Assembly (NCBI RefSeq): GCF_029227915.1
Contig: NC_079882.1
Span: 14,470,501 to 14,534,500, forward strand
Reading direction: 5' to 3'
DNA length: 64,000 bases
Origin: Hydractinia symbiolongicarpus
Lineage: Eukaryota; Cnidaria; Hydrozoa; Anthoathecata; Hydractiniidae
The stretch's first letter is position 1, and every line of letters starts with the position of its first letter. A program made the position numbers and the translations under genes. This document shows positions 52,795 through 64,000 of this stretch, one piece after another. The notes beneath the pieces are model-generated. The model saw only the letters and a list, made by a program, of their open reading frames with translations. It ran no database searches and was not told the DNA's origin.

Positions 52795-54375
52795 TTAATC
52801 TTTGACCGTTTTTGGTTGTTCCAACAATTTGTCCAATGCCTCCGTGTTGACATAGTCATTGCGGTAACTAGTTTCATCAATTACTTTCCCAAGCGTGGGA
52901 CTGTTATCACAAATATACATGGCCTCAGCTATTTTTTTCTTTTTAAAGTGGTGAACATTATCTATCAATACTGAAGTTCTTTTGTTCACCAAGTTGGTAA
53001 TTCTCAATGACTGAATGTTTTAGGATGTGAGAGTTCTTATCGCGTTTTTGGTGGTCTATCTTTCATTAAGCCTCCTGGCTGTTTCACCAATGTATGTAGC
53101 ATCGCACTATTCCACCGGACAAGTATATTTGCACACAACACCATGTTGTGTTCATCCTTGGTTCTATTTCACAGAAAATAGCAAACATAACATTTGACAT
53201 TGATCAGCAATGCGTGGCTTGACATTGGCTGATAGAAACTGTTTAAAAGTGTTAGACGCTTTACTAAGCAGTTACCATTATTTTCTAATTCGCTTTTCTT
53301 AAACGAAATTAACCTTATTTATTTTCCCGTAGCCAGACTTGACAGAATAAAAACCATGAAAGGTGTTATTGGAGATTCATTGGTGTCTTCATCAGAAACA
53401 GTGTCGGCATTTTGAATGTTGAAATTTCGCCGTGTGTTATTAATTACATTAGATACAACTGCTTCTGGATAAGTTTTTTATAAACACATTTTTTAAGTGA
53501 TTTAGTTCGTATTTCAGATCTTGTCATGAAGAGCATATATTAAACGCTCTCAACACCAACAATTTAACCGTTTCAACTTTCCATGGGCGTAATGCAGATG
53601 AATTCTAGTGCATTTATATGTCAGTGTTCGTGTCTTTTCGATAAATGGATGTGTTTTTACATCAAGAAAGGCGATGTAGTTATCGTTTTTAACTTCATAT
53701 GTTCACTGGATATTCGAATGGTAACTATTAAGCGTGATCAGCACATTGTTTATCTGGTTTTCATTAACAGTGTCATCTACATATTTCTTCCATAATTTTA
53801 CTGAATTTTCTAATTTTGGGACTATTTCATTCTCCAACTCAACCATGAAGATATGCTAGGACTGGTCCTAGAGGCGAGCTCATTGCTACACCATCTACCT
53901 GAATATAAGTTGGTTGTTAAAACTGAAATGTACATGTTTTGTACATGAGATTAATAGATGTTTCATTTCCTCTCGCTTAATTTTTGTTTCTATAACTTTT
54001 TCAGCATATATCTTTTGCAATATTATGTCTATCTTTTGTTCCAACGGAACGTTGGTGAATAAACTAGTGACGTCAAAAGGTACTAGTTCGTAATTATGAG
54101 GTATCTTTTCTCCTTTCAATGATAATATAAAATCTAAAGAGCTTTCAGTAGTATATGTTGACTTTGTCAGCGGTGTTAAAGATTTCGCAAGGTAGTTTGA
54201 TGTGTTGTAAATAGCAGATCCGATATTCGATATGATGGGTCGTGATGGTAAATCGTCAGCTACTGTAGAATTAGGTGGTATCTTGTGAACCTTGGCGGTA
54301 CCATAAAACTGAGCAGGGTTGGAACCTTGTGGATACAACTTTTTGTATTCGTTTTCTGTGCTCTCTGAACTTGAT
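52795..54375 (-). pseudogene. Penelope-like retroelement: reverse transcriptase and GIY-YIG endonuclease remnants
   Basis: From 54375 downward: ENEYKKLYPQGSNPAQFYGT, AKVHKIPPNSTV, LPSRPIISNIGSA, ELVPFDVTSLFTNVPL (RT motif A), HLLISCTKHVHFSFNNQ, VELENEIVPKLENSVKLWKK and YVDDT (RT motif C), then further down YTCPVE, CDATYIGETARRLNER (GIY-YIG type endonuclease) and RITNLVNKRTSVLIDNVHHF. The RT followed by a GIY-YIG domain is diagnostic of Penelope-like elements, which prime at nicked DNA or telomeres. The 53895-54338 segment is still open; elsewhere there are several stops and frameshifts, and motif B is lost around 53860-53895. Confidence 0.9.
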
Positions 54376-54639
54376 TAATTTGTTTTCTTATTGACATTTG
54401 GTGTTATATACATAGTGGTTGTATTATAAGATGGAGCGTAAATATCTACGCAAATGTTTATCGTCGTCTTGTGTTTAATCCCCTTCTAAACTGCCTTTAT
54501 CCCAAAAGAGCCAAAGCTCTTTTGTTAAAATTATTCTTCTATTTGATTTTCAATATTAATTGTTAATCAACCGCATTTGATGTGGTACTTTAATATCAGA
54601 TTTTTATTTCCTTAAAGGGCGGAAGAAATTTACATCTGT

Positions 54640-55190
54640 AAGGCTTTAACAAAACAGTTAGGAAAGAATTGGCAAGTCAGGAGCAATCCATACACATAAA
54701 GTTGGCTAACATTTGCGAAATTGCCTTCACAAAATATTCAGGTGAGAATTCCCGATTTTAAAAGCAATCCATACATAACACATTCGGTTATGTTGGTAAA
54801 TCGAGCCTCTGATAAGTAAGAGATACAGTTATTTCCGCAAATTAGACCTTTGATAATCATTCAGGAAAGAGCTCCTGTTTCTAGAAGCAATCCATACATC
54901 ACAGATTCAGTTGTTTCGGTGGATTGGCCCATTGTTAAGCATTCACGAAAAAGCTTCTGTTTCTAGAAGCAATTCATACATCACAGATTCGGTTATTTCG
55001 GTAAATTGAGCCATTGGTAAAAATTCAGAAAAAGGATCCTGTTTCTAAAAAGATTCCGTACATAATTGATTTGATTGTTTCGGTGAGCTAGGTCGTTGAA
55101 AAAAAAATTAAGAAAATGGTCCTGTTTCTAGAAGCAATCCATACATAGCAGGTTCCGTTGTTTTGGTGAATTGGGCCTTTCATAACACCG
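54640..55190. repeat. degenerate minisatellite, about 80-88-bp unit
   Basis: Six or seven units with landmarks CCTGTTTCTAGAAGCAATCC, ATACATCACAGATTCGGTT and GGTAAATTGAGCC. ATCCATACA-like motifs recur near 54688, 54766, 54887, 54974, 55048 and 55137. Confidence 0.85.
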
Positions 55191-56459
55191 AAGTCGGCAC
55201 TTGTCTATGATTGTAGTTTGTAGTTGTAGATTCTTGATGAAATTTTGTGTATTTCACAGACTGAAAGTTTTGAATTATACTTTCAGGTTTATTGGATGGT
55301 TTTATGATGGTTCTCATAATGTATATGAATGTACTGACAGTAACTCAATTTTTCTTTGTAGTTTCCTTAAATAATTATTTTTTCAAAAAATATGCTCATG
55401 CACTACGAAAGTCAAAACCATTAGCATCTGTGGCATCACAGAATGTTTCACAAGAAGATTACTACTTCTTTATATATTGCTTTTTGTTAATATAGAAAGT
55501 TTTTTATGTGATTACTTCAAAAAAAACATGATCAAGCTTGTGGCCATCCTTTTTAATATATTACATAGCATGCCCGGAATGATATTTTGAAACATTCACT
55601 TTCTGTTTGATAGCCCATTGTGATTGATTTCAATTTATTTCTACAAATGAATATATATAATACAGTGCCACGTATGAGGTGAGCTAGTTTTACGTATACT
55701 ATACATCTTGTATTATTATAAGAAGCAAATAAGTACTTGTTAAAAAAATATATTCTACAAATAGTTGAAATAGTATACAGCTAATAGTTTTGATTGAAGT
55801 AGAATGAAATGAATGCGGGCTAAAAGACTTTGGAACAAACTCAATTTCTTTATTCCCTTTATAGTTCAGAAACATACTTTAATGACTTGACACAAGTTGA
55901 TAATATAAATTGATTACAAACAATAGAACATGCTGCGTGGAGTGAGTAAGGAGGAGAAGAAGAAAACTGTTTTGAACATAAACGATGAAGATCCGTCTCG
56001 GAGATGAAGACCCGTCACGTCACATTAGTTTTAATTGGGTTTTTATAGTTTTTTCGCGCACTTTCACATTGTCTTCTAATCTCCGTACGAATAGGACAAG
56101 CGTGTGGTAAAAGTGAGAATCGAAAATATCGTAGTTCTTGATTTAAATCTTAACGTAAAGAGTTTCTTCAAGCAGCAAAAAGGAAGCAAGTAGCTAGACA
56201 TTTCTTTTTTAAGTATGCCGACTTCTTCTTCACATCTTTTCAACAGCTCTAATTCAATCAGAACAACTCTTTTAAATTTCATCGACAATCCTTTAAAAAA
56301 TACGATGTAGTATATATTGGCAGATATTTTTGTGTAACAATATTTTCGTTGTTGCCACTATTTTTTAAGCCCTACAGTACCTCTATCCGAATGTTTTCAC
56401 AATAAATGTAAAATCGTGATATACGAAGTGTCAAGAAATGTAACAACAATTCTACTTAC

Positions 56460-56579
56460 CATCAATTCCGGTATTTTCCATCCATTGGGATGACACTTCA
56501 TGAAGTCTACCCATAGTTGAGAACTGTTTTGTGATGGCGGCATTGTAGCCCATAAATCCAATGCTAATTGAATGTGTTC
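56460..56579 (-). CDS. candidate internal exon of an unknown gene
   Basis: A 120-bp stretch with a TATTTGAAG acceptor and a perfect GTAAGT donor. One phase-0 frame reads EHIQLALDLWATMPPSQ, then LWVDFMKCHPNGWKIPELM. A second frame is also open (YNAAITKQFSTMGRLHEVSS). Tryptophan-rich, non-repetitive coding-like sequence is unusual for this region. I do not recognise the family and found no neighbouring exons, so it may be a fragment or chance. Confidence 0.3.
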
Positions 56580-59500
56580 CTTCAAATATGAAAAAGTAGA
56601 AAATAAGGTATGATGACACAACATGAATCAACAAAAATGTATTGGAGTTTGTTTCACTATCCAAAATTCAAAGCAACAAACAAAATGTTTTTGAATATCA
56701 AGCCAAAAAAATCTGTATATTTTGAAATAAAAATATAGTATGTTACCTAATTCTAATAACCATATCCTAATACTGTATATATTTAGAAATAAAAACGCAT
56801 TGAGCAAAATATTTCAGCATCAAGCATTCGTTGTAAAATTTAAAAACTTTAAAAATTGTAAAATTTAAACCCTCCACTTCTATTTTATACATAAACAGTA
56901 TTGGCTCGTAAGTTTTACTACCATACAATATAATTTTCAACATTTATAATTTTTATCAGAGTCTCCACAGATTTACATACTATGTAATTCAATTCTCCTT
57001 TTATTATCTGCCTTCTTTGTTTCTTGTTTGTCCTTATATGCATTGCTTCTGCCCATGAAATAAGGTGTCGTTGTCCTTTTCGCTAGCTGTTGTTATTTTT
57101 AAATTTTTCACGGAGCAACTTTCCCATTTTGCTAGATCTTTTTCAGAGAGAAGATATATTCAGATGATAGAATATATTTTACCTACTTTAATCATAGAAA
57201 CTTTGCAAAATTGAATTGAATTGAAGAAGAATTTCGAAAAGTGAAATTAAATTTCGTGAGATAAATTTTCGCCATGGCACCATTATGCGATTGTTTCATG
57301 AAAAGTACATACACATTTTCAATGTGTTTATTGAAATTTCAACACGTTCTTGTTTCAATTATTCCTTTTGAAATTCACTATATTGGTCAGGAAGGAATCA
57401 TTTTTAGCTCGAAATATAATTTTTCTGCACTTCACTCACAAGCTACCTAGATATACAACCACCTTCAATCTACATTCGCTCGGCGTTCATTTTTTTAAAT
57501 AATGAAACAATATTCAGCAACCTTTCCCAACAAACTATCTGATGCTGATTAATTAAGTCTCAAATGATCCTCCATTATAGAAAACTTCATAGATTGTTAT
57601 TAAACAATTTATATTTTATACTCTTAGCCTTTTACTTTGTGTTTAGTACTCTACTGTGAGTTCCTGTGTTATGATAGTTATCCTTTTTAAGCAATTTAGT
57701 TTGGTGCGGTTGTCTATACCATGGCAAACAACTCTGTTTGTGAGTGACCACGGTAAAATATACAGTATGAATTAATGCCCCCTTAACTCACCGCTGAAGG
57801 CAAAAAAGAAGGTGAGATAACTCTTGTACACGCCTAACTGGCTGACCATCTCCAAAGGCTTTCAGTCTGTCTAGCCATAAATTTGGCCAGGAGACCCAGC
57901 GTTGTCCCTTCAAACCACCCTTATAATCATTTTTTCTTTCTCTATAAAAGAAAGCTTAAATAACTAGGCCAGCCATAAATTATAATATGAAATGTTGTGG
58001 AAGGTTGAGCTGGGTATCCTGGCTACAGCCTCTGCTGTCTAGTGTAAGTGGCGGCTTCTCAAGTTTGTAGATACCGATGATGGCGTAAATAAATAAATCT
58101 TAGTGTTATATTTCCTTGTCTGAAAACAGGGTAGAGGGTGGGGAACAAGGATGCAGTAGTCCGTAAACCGCCTGCAGCGCAGCGGATAGACGCAGAAGCG
58201 ATGCGCTCCGCCCTGACATGGTCACCAGGTCTCTACATTATATGGATTCTTGGATCTCCTGAAAAAATCATCATTATATCCATTTTTCATACATATGGTC
58301 AATATATCAATATTTAGAAGCCCGTTCATTCCAGTGCATATGGACATAATATCCATTCTACATTATCGATATATTGTCCGTTTTTTATAGTGAGGATGTT
58401 GTAAAAACAAAGCCCTTGGAAGTCAAAAAGGTCATAACGAGGACATTTTAAACCTTGTCAAAACCCAACCCAACAACTTTACTATTTAAATCTGACTGTT
58501 CAAATCTTCGTTGTCGAACCATTAACTTTTGTTTAATCACGATAAAAAATTCGAAGAGCTTAAATTTCTGATTTGTTTCCATTTTAAAAAAGCTGCAAAA
58601 GATAAATAAGAATTTCATCCATATCGTTACTTATCGATACTGGCATGGATAGAACTTGATGATGTGGTTACAAAAGACTGCGTAACAAAGCGTACGGCGG
58701 TTCTTATTATTAATGGCAATTAAAAATAATTAAAATACCCCGATATCGAATTGAACCTTCGATTTTTTTGTAGATTAATGGAGCTTATTCCGTTCACCGC
58801 AATTTTGCACACAAAGAGACGGAAAAAGGGTATAACTGTATGAATTTTAAATTTTGAATTGATTTGGATTATTGTTTGTTGCAGTATGAAACTAATTACT
58901 GCACACCATGTTGTTCTTCCATTTGAACTACCACCTTTTAAAGATGGATTGGATTCGAACCAATAACTTTCATGATTTTACAACAATAGACATTATTTGC
59001 TTGGAATTCACAAAATTCAATGTCACTTCATAAAAACACATCATAAAGCTTGTTGTTACAAAATTAATTGTGAGTTAAAAACCCTAGCTAAGTATTACAG
59101 GTTTATTGAAACTGTTGTCTCCTTGAATTAACAAACTTTAGACTTCGCCAAAGTTTTTATTAAAGTAAAGGGTGTAGCCAGCTATTTGAAAACTTTTGTT
59201 GCAGCCAACTGGTATTCGGCTATTTTTGCTTTTTAGGCAAATTTTTTAAAAAATTCACGTTAATTTAAATACAACCTAGACCCGGGACGAGGTTGTATTA
59301 TTATAACCTCGCTACGGACGACGTTGTACTTATGAAACATAATACAAGTTAACCTGGGAAGAGGTCAGGGAAGGGCAACAAAAAGTTAGTATGTATCACC
59401 ATGCTCGACAGCATGACTACATGTATTTATGTAACTGTTTCTTTTTTATTACTTGCAGAGTAATGAATTACCCAATGGGTTATAGCATATGCTTGCCATT

Positions 59501-60284
59501 TATAAAACAACGCCTCCATCCATGATCGTACGCATTTAATATTTTTCAACGTGAAATTCATCCTTGAACAAAATTTAAAATTTTAGGCCAACTAAATATC
59601 TTGAATTACCATTTAAGGTCGATTTTGATCACATGAAACGTGTACAACTGTTCTAAATTTTAACGAGCTTGTTCGAAAACGCATGCTGTACAAAAACGCA
59701 AGGGGAAACTTCATTCTAGTCAATACACAAGCAAGCGAACTGAATTAAGTAATAGGGGAAGATGTCCTATTAGGGTAAATATTTAGGCAAGTAGCCAGGC
59801 CCATCCATACCTACACATAAAATACTGAAAACAAAATTTAGGAAACTATTCCCGCAATAAATACGATATTGAATGTATTGTGAAGCTAAACAAGGAAAAG
59901 CTTATTCTGATTAAAAAACAATTAGACAAGTAGCGAAACCTATCAATTCATCATTAAAAAAGTATTTTGGGGAATAACCTTACGCAATATAAAAAAAGAA
60001 CAGAATAAAAAAACGTCAAACGATCACTTTTTTCTATTCAAAAATCGAAAGGGCGAGTAGCACACGCGTGCGTATATCATTGCATGTGCATACATCAAAG
60101 ACTTTGTTAAAGCTCTCTCGCACCAAATGAAATGTTCAATGTTCTAGCAAGGGAATAAAAAAACCTTTCTTCTACTCTGTAAACAGGCAAGGGAGCAAAA
60201 GATCCTGCAATACAACCTAACAAAGGGATCTGATAAAAACGACATCGCGAAAGGTGAAGTATTAAATCTCTTGGTCGGCCAATT

Positions 60285-60860
60285 CGAGAAAAGACTTTAT
60301 TTCACTCAGAAAACAGGCACGAGAGTGTGAGACCCATCCATACATCATTTAAAATGAGAATTTTGGAAGTTGCCTTTCACGCTGAATAAAAAGTTAGATA
60401 TCCATCCATACACTACTAAAAAGGAGATTTAGATAATATCAGATGTCCTAACATGTGAATTCACAGGAAGACTTTATCCCACTCAGTAAGAAGCAGGAAC
60501 GGGGGAGACTGATTCATACCACCATACAATATTAAAAGGATATTTTGCAAAATACCTTCAGGCGGAAAAAACATACAGCATGTCGTAGCAGACCTGTGTA
60601 TACAACATTAGTTCTCCTCAGTAAATAACCAAGAAAATAAGAGATCCATCCATACCATATAAAAATAGAGATTCTATGGATATACATGCATCATTCAAAA
60701 AACGCATTTTTTTAATTTACCCTTCTCGCGAATTAAAATATTCAGCACGCCAACCTGGTAGAAAACTTTATGCTAGACACTAAACAAGGAGTGATGTTTG
60801 ATGCCCATCCATCCATACACCACTAAGAAGGAGATTTTGGAAAAAAGTCGCAAATACGCT
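60285..60860. repeat. degenerate repeat, about 130-170-bp unit, with CATCCATACA motif
   Basis: About four units with landmarks ACTTTATNCCACTCAGTAA, CCATCCATACA, and TAAAAAGGAGATTTTGG followed by AAA. Weaker relatives occur near 59805 and 62085-62160. The CATCCATAC word also appears in the 86-bp array at 48.7-50.7 kb. Confidence 0.55.
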
Positions 60861-60983
60861 TGTACGCAATAATAAACAAGACGTATGATATACGGAAACA
60901 ACCTCGCGAATAAAGTTTACAAAAAGCTGTCTATTAAATTGTGATTTCTGCTACGAAGTTACACGACATATTTTGCTATTCAG

Positions 60984-61265
60984 ATGGGCAACAACATTTC
61001 TTGTGGACTACGCAGTTATTTTTCGAAATTTATTTGTGAGATCTTCTTGAACGGAAAATTCCTCGAAATTTCAATTTTCGTTGGGTCAGTCTGGGGTAAA
61101 CTGACTGACAGAAAGAAGAAAGCGAAAACGAGAAATTCTTTTCGCTACAAAAAGAATTTCGTTCTCGTAATTATTATGGTGGAGCGTCTTCGTTTTTCTC
61201 TTACGTATTGTTGTGGAAATTTTATTTTTTGCAGACTACTTTCCAGGCATTTGGGGAGACCTTAA
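60984..61265 (+). CDS. 93-aa ORF of unknown status
   Basis: Begins MGNNISCGLRSYF, so the second residue is Gly with Ser at position 6, compatible with N-myristoylation, followed by a Cys. The middle is strongly basic (DRKKKAKTRNSFRYKKN). No stops for 93 codons in AT-rich DNA is mildly notable. No family is recognised and no upstream promoter or splice signal is clear. Confidence 0.25.
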   Translation: MGNNISCGLRSYFSKFICEIFLNGKFLEISIFVGSVWGKLTDRKKKAKTRNSFRYKKNFVLVIIMVERLRFSLTYCCGNFIFCRLLSRHLGRP

Positions 61266-61530
61266 TTCTGCCTATATTCACTTTTGAAAACTTTGGTGGA
61301 AACACCTTTACTTTACCAGTTAGTTAAATAAAGCTTGTGAACACTAATCTTATCTTTTTAAAAAATAAACAATATGCAGGCGCTGCATAAACTATCTCGC
61401 TATTGAAAATGCACAACTATGAAAAATCCACAATGCAACCCAATTTTACAATTTCTGCTAACAAAAAATACAGCCTATCATTCATGGTTGAAAGTCGCGC
61501 GATTGAAACGTTTATGAGCTTAAACTCCAT

Positions 61531-61775
61531 TTAGGTGACAAAAATCAAAATTTTGATGTCACTATCATATTCAGCATGCTTTTTTTGTTAGCTGTGCCAA
61601 ATTTTGTCGAAAATAAAGCATATTTATTTTCGAACCAATTTTGGCCTAAAATGACATTTAGGTGACAAAAATCAAAATTATGATGTCACTATTATGTTCA
61701 GCATACTTTTTTGTTAACTGTGCCAAGTTTTGTCGAAAACAAATACCAAATTTGGCCTGAAACGTCATTTAGATG
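61531..61775. repeat. direct duplication, about 128-bp period, two and a half copies
   Basis: TTAGGTGACAAAAATCAAAA, GATGTCACTAT and CAGCATGCTTTTTTGTTA recur at about 61531 and 61659, and the opening CATTTAGATGAC recurs at about 61768. There are few substitutions between the first two copies. Confidence 0.85.
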
Positions 61776-64000
61776 ACTTCCAAGTACTTAGAGAGTTTAG
61801 GTACGAAATTTAAATCTGTGACGTTGCAATTGATTATTTCGGACATAGTTAGTTACGAGTTAGTAAAAAGAAAAAAAAAGTAAAAATAGTTACCAAGATG
61901 AGATTCGAACACACGACTACTCCCGTGTCGGTGCTCAGAGAGGCAAAAATTTCCATTCTTGTAGGACACATTTGCGTTTTAATACAAGCTCACGAGCTTG
62001 TAATTAGATGTTCTAGCAGCTCAATTCATGGAATACTTTATTTTTTATCTTAACACAGTAAGTTTGCTGGAATGTGGGACACCTATACATACATTTATCA
62101 AAGGAGAGATATTAAAACAAACAGTAGATTTGGATAACTATCCATACACAAATAAAAACGATATTTTAGAAAAATGTGTGTCATGTTTTTTTTGCTGTTT
62201 ATAGGAAGCAGTGTAATTTGATTTTGAACTTTTAATATTTTTAAAACTAAAACCTCATGACAACAATGATAAAAAAGTATATGGACTTTTTTTGTTCGTA
62301 GCTGTTAGAAAAACTAATATTACTAATATTTATAGGACACATTTTAATAGCAGACGATGTTTTATACTGTATAAATATTCATTATAAATAAATGAATGAA
62401 TAAAAAATGAATAAATAAATAAATAAACTATTCGGAGGAACATAGTTATTAATATAGTGTAACTAGCTATATAAAATTGAGTTATGACTGCATCTTTCAC
62501 GTTTTACCGGCAATGTTACTTGTCTACATTTATAACGACGATATGGTTGCTACGAAGTTAAGTTATATTGCGCTGTACAAGGCCCGTTCTTAAAGCTCTC
62601 TAGCCATTGAACACTACGACTTTCTCATAACCGGTTGAACATAGCTATTAGTTAATAATAGAGTAAATAGAATTTGATTTAGCTAATATTGCGTGTATTT
62701 CGACTCCTAAAAAGAAATAGTACTCTAGCATTTTTTTATAAAACAGGAAAATTTGTTGAGTTATTTCTAAAAGGTTTTTTAGTAACACTAATTGACCAAG
62801 GCAGTTCACAAGATAGCGTATAGCTCTGAATAGACCATTTTGGAGATTATGCGCCATTATGAATTTGCGGAACTCGGTGGTGCAAGTTGAACTTTGGACT
62901 TCACATTTATTCAGTCATTTGCCTTGCGAAACTGCTGGCGGCAGGACAGTTTTGATTTTTGATATCTGTTTTTATCTTTGTGATACTAATTTTATGATAT
63001 ATATTTTGAAAAAATTATTAAATTATTATTAAAAATTTTATTAGGCACTTATTTGTACTTTTAATTTCTTTTTGTACAATAAAGGCAACCTAATATATCC
63101 TAAAAGCCTCTAGCTAGAGGTCTCCCAAAAATGCTTTTAGGACACTGTACTGTAGATAGCTATAAGGCTGTAATTAGTAATTAATGCTTGGTTAAAGGTA
63201 ATTTCATTTTATATTTAGATATTTAAAATTGTGTAGCTGCTTTGTGCATTATAAAGATATTGGCATTGGATTATAAACTTGGATTATAATTTACTTTAGA
63301 GGAACTATGTTTTTGGATTTGTAAAGAAATGTTTAGGTTGTAATATTTGTAAAGATCTAGAGAGTTATAATCCATTGTCAAAATACTTGTCAAAACTCTA
63401 TAGTGTTATTTATTCCTAAAGTGAAACTTAAGCTCGCAAAATAATCTGGCTTCTTTTCTATAACGGATGTAAAAATTTTCAATACACTGCCCATAGAGAT
63501 ACGGTAACAGGTTCAGTCGCAGATTTTAGGAATAGAGTCATGAGTCATTTTAATTGCAAATAATTTTTATTATTTTGATATATTTATAATTTTGTTTCTC
63601 GGTGTATGTTTGACCCTTGATCCGTCTACTTAAACACTCCTATCTTTGAGTCTTTCAAGAGTGGTATTAGAAAGAATACCTGTCTTTCTTCCCTGCTTTC
63701 GCTATTGCCCTATAATTTTTTTGTACGCTTCTCTTATTGAAAAATATCAAAAAGGGAGAAATGAGTTTAGTTTACAGACTAAAGTGTTATTCAATTTTTT
63801 GTTTTTCTATGTTATTTGTTTTAGTCACAATGTATATTTTACATGATTTTTTGTTATATATACGTATGTCTTTGTCGGTTTCTTTATCAGAACACGCAAT
63901 TATAGCAGTAACTTATTACTAAAGTGTAAATCTTTATGATAAATAAATAAATTACTCTCTGAAGCTCGTTTGAATTATTGGCATAATAAGTTCCATAGCA
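61776..64000. other. right end of window, no gene seen
   Basis: AT-rich with short AAAT runs near 62390-62430. Open frames at 62648-62857 and 63646-63922 have no recognisable motif. A tRNA-like GGTTCGAATC-type box lies on the minus strand near 61905 but has no complete cloverleaf. Confidence 0.5.

Larger units (their letters stand above)
55191..60983. other. largely featureless interval with weak exon-like signals
   Basis: I found no convincing gene. 55292-55495 (plus) has an open frame with a possible TTTCTTTGTAG acceptor before 55360, but no recognisable motif. 56076-56288 (minus) reads a charged helix (ELLKRCEEEVGILKKEMSSY) of unknown origin. 57720-58105 holds an inverted GGCCAG/CTGGCC-type repeat ending GATGGCGTAAATAAATAAAT, which resembles a non-LTR retrotransposon tail. 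59270-59380 contains a GC-rich inverted patch. Confidence 0.45.

Noticed and set aside
58935-59010. Another tRNA-like GGTTCGAATCC box on the minus strand
   Set aside because: No matching acceptor stem or A box nearby; at best a degenerate tRNA-derived fragment.
61880-61960. tRNA-like sequence on the minus strand (GTTCGAATCTC box)
   Set aside because: Only a T-arm-like box is clear; I could not pair an acceptor stem or anticodon arm.

Overview
The window is eukaryotic, almost certainly from an invertebrate animal. It is very AT-rich, its genes are split by GT/AG introns, and it carries metazoan transposon families (Tc1/mariner, piggyBac, Mutator-like, BEL/Pao, copia, gypsy and Penelope-like). 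The closest feel is a cnidarian, perhaps a hydrozoan. That placement is an inference from composition and repeat content, not from a marker gene.

Left third (1-25.7 kb, minus strand): one real host gene, a Diaphanous-related formin, can be rebuilt from 19 exons. It runs from a GTPase-binding-domain exon at 25480-25668, through the armadillo-like DID exons (11.6-12.2 kb and 7.7-9.1 kb), the coiled-coil exons, a proline-rich FH1 exon (6880-7217) and most of FH2 (160-2506). It leaves the window at position 1 before the end of FH2 and the DAD. The joined exons give 917 open codons with consistent phases. Its 13.3-kb intron holds a collapsed Tc1-like element (18367-20104), a 175-bp piggyBac-type MITE with TTAA duplications, a second Tc1-like pseudogene abutting a piggyBac transposase remnant (22.2-24.6 kb), a CTAG-rich minisatellite and an almost perfect 54-bp-arm hairpin.

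Middle (26-45 kb): a transposon graveyard. It has a degenerate copia-like retrotransposon with short terminal repeats (26293-28976, minus), a Mutator-like transposase (31393-33241, minus) facing a small two-exon ORF of unknown function (30870-31259, plus), and a BEL/Pao pol remnant (33765-36240, plus) whose integrase is split by an 852-bp TIR element. Next come a 3.05-kb Tc1-like element with exact TA duplications (36333-39386) and a 1.94-kb non-autonomous relative (41411-43349), itself inserted in an older 3.3-kb TIR element (41383-44680). The 3.05-kb element carries two head-to-head genes, a DD34E transposase and a small BEN-domain-like protein. The second gene is also kept in the collapsed copy at 18.4 kb. 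Three of these elements, with different TIRs that all begin CAGTAC, carry tandem arrays of the same 53-54-bp satellite unit.

Right (45-64 kb): a perfect 48-bp palindrome, a 1.4-kb array of a 30-bp unit, a 2-kb array of an ~86-bp unit, a gypsy integrase remnant (51.2-52.5 kb, minus), a Penelope-like element with RT and GIY-YIG remnants (52.8-54.4 kb, minus), an ~80-88-bp minisatellite, and about 9 kb in which no convincing gene was found. Apart from the formin and possibly the two small transposon-borne ORFs, nothing here reads as an intact gene.
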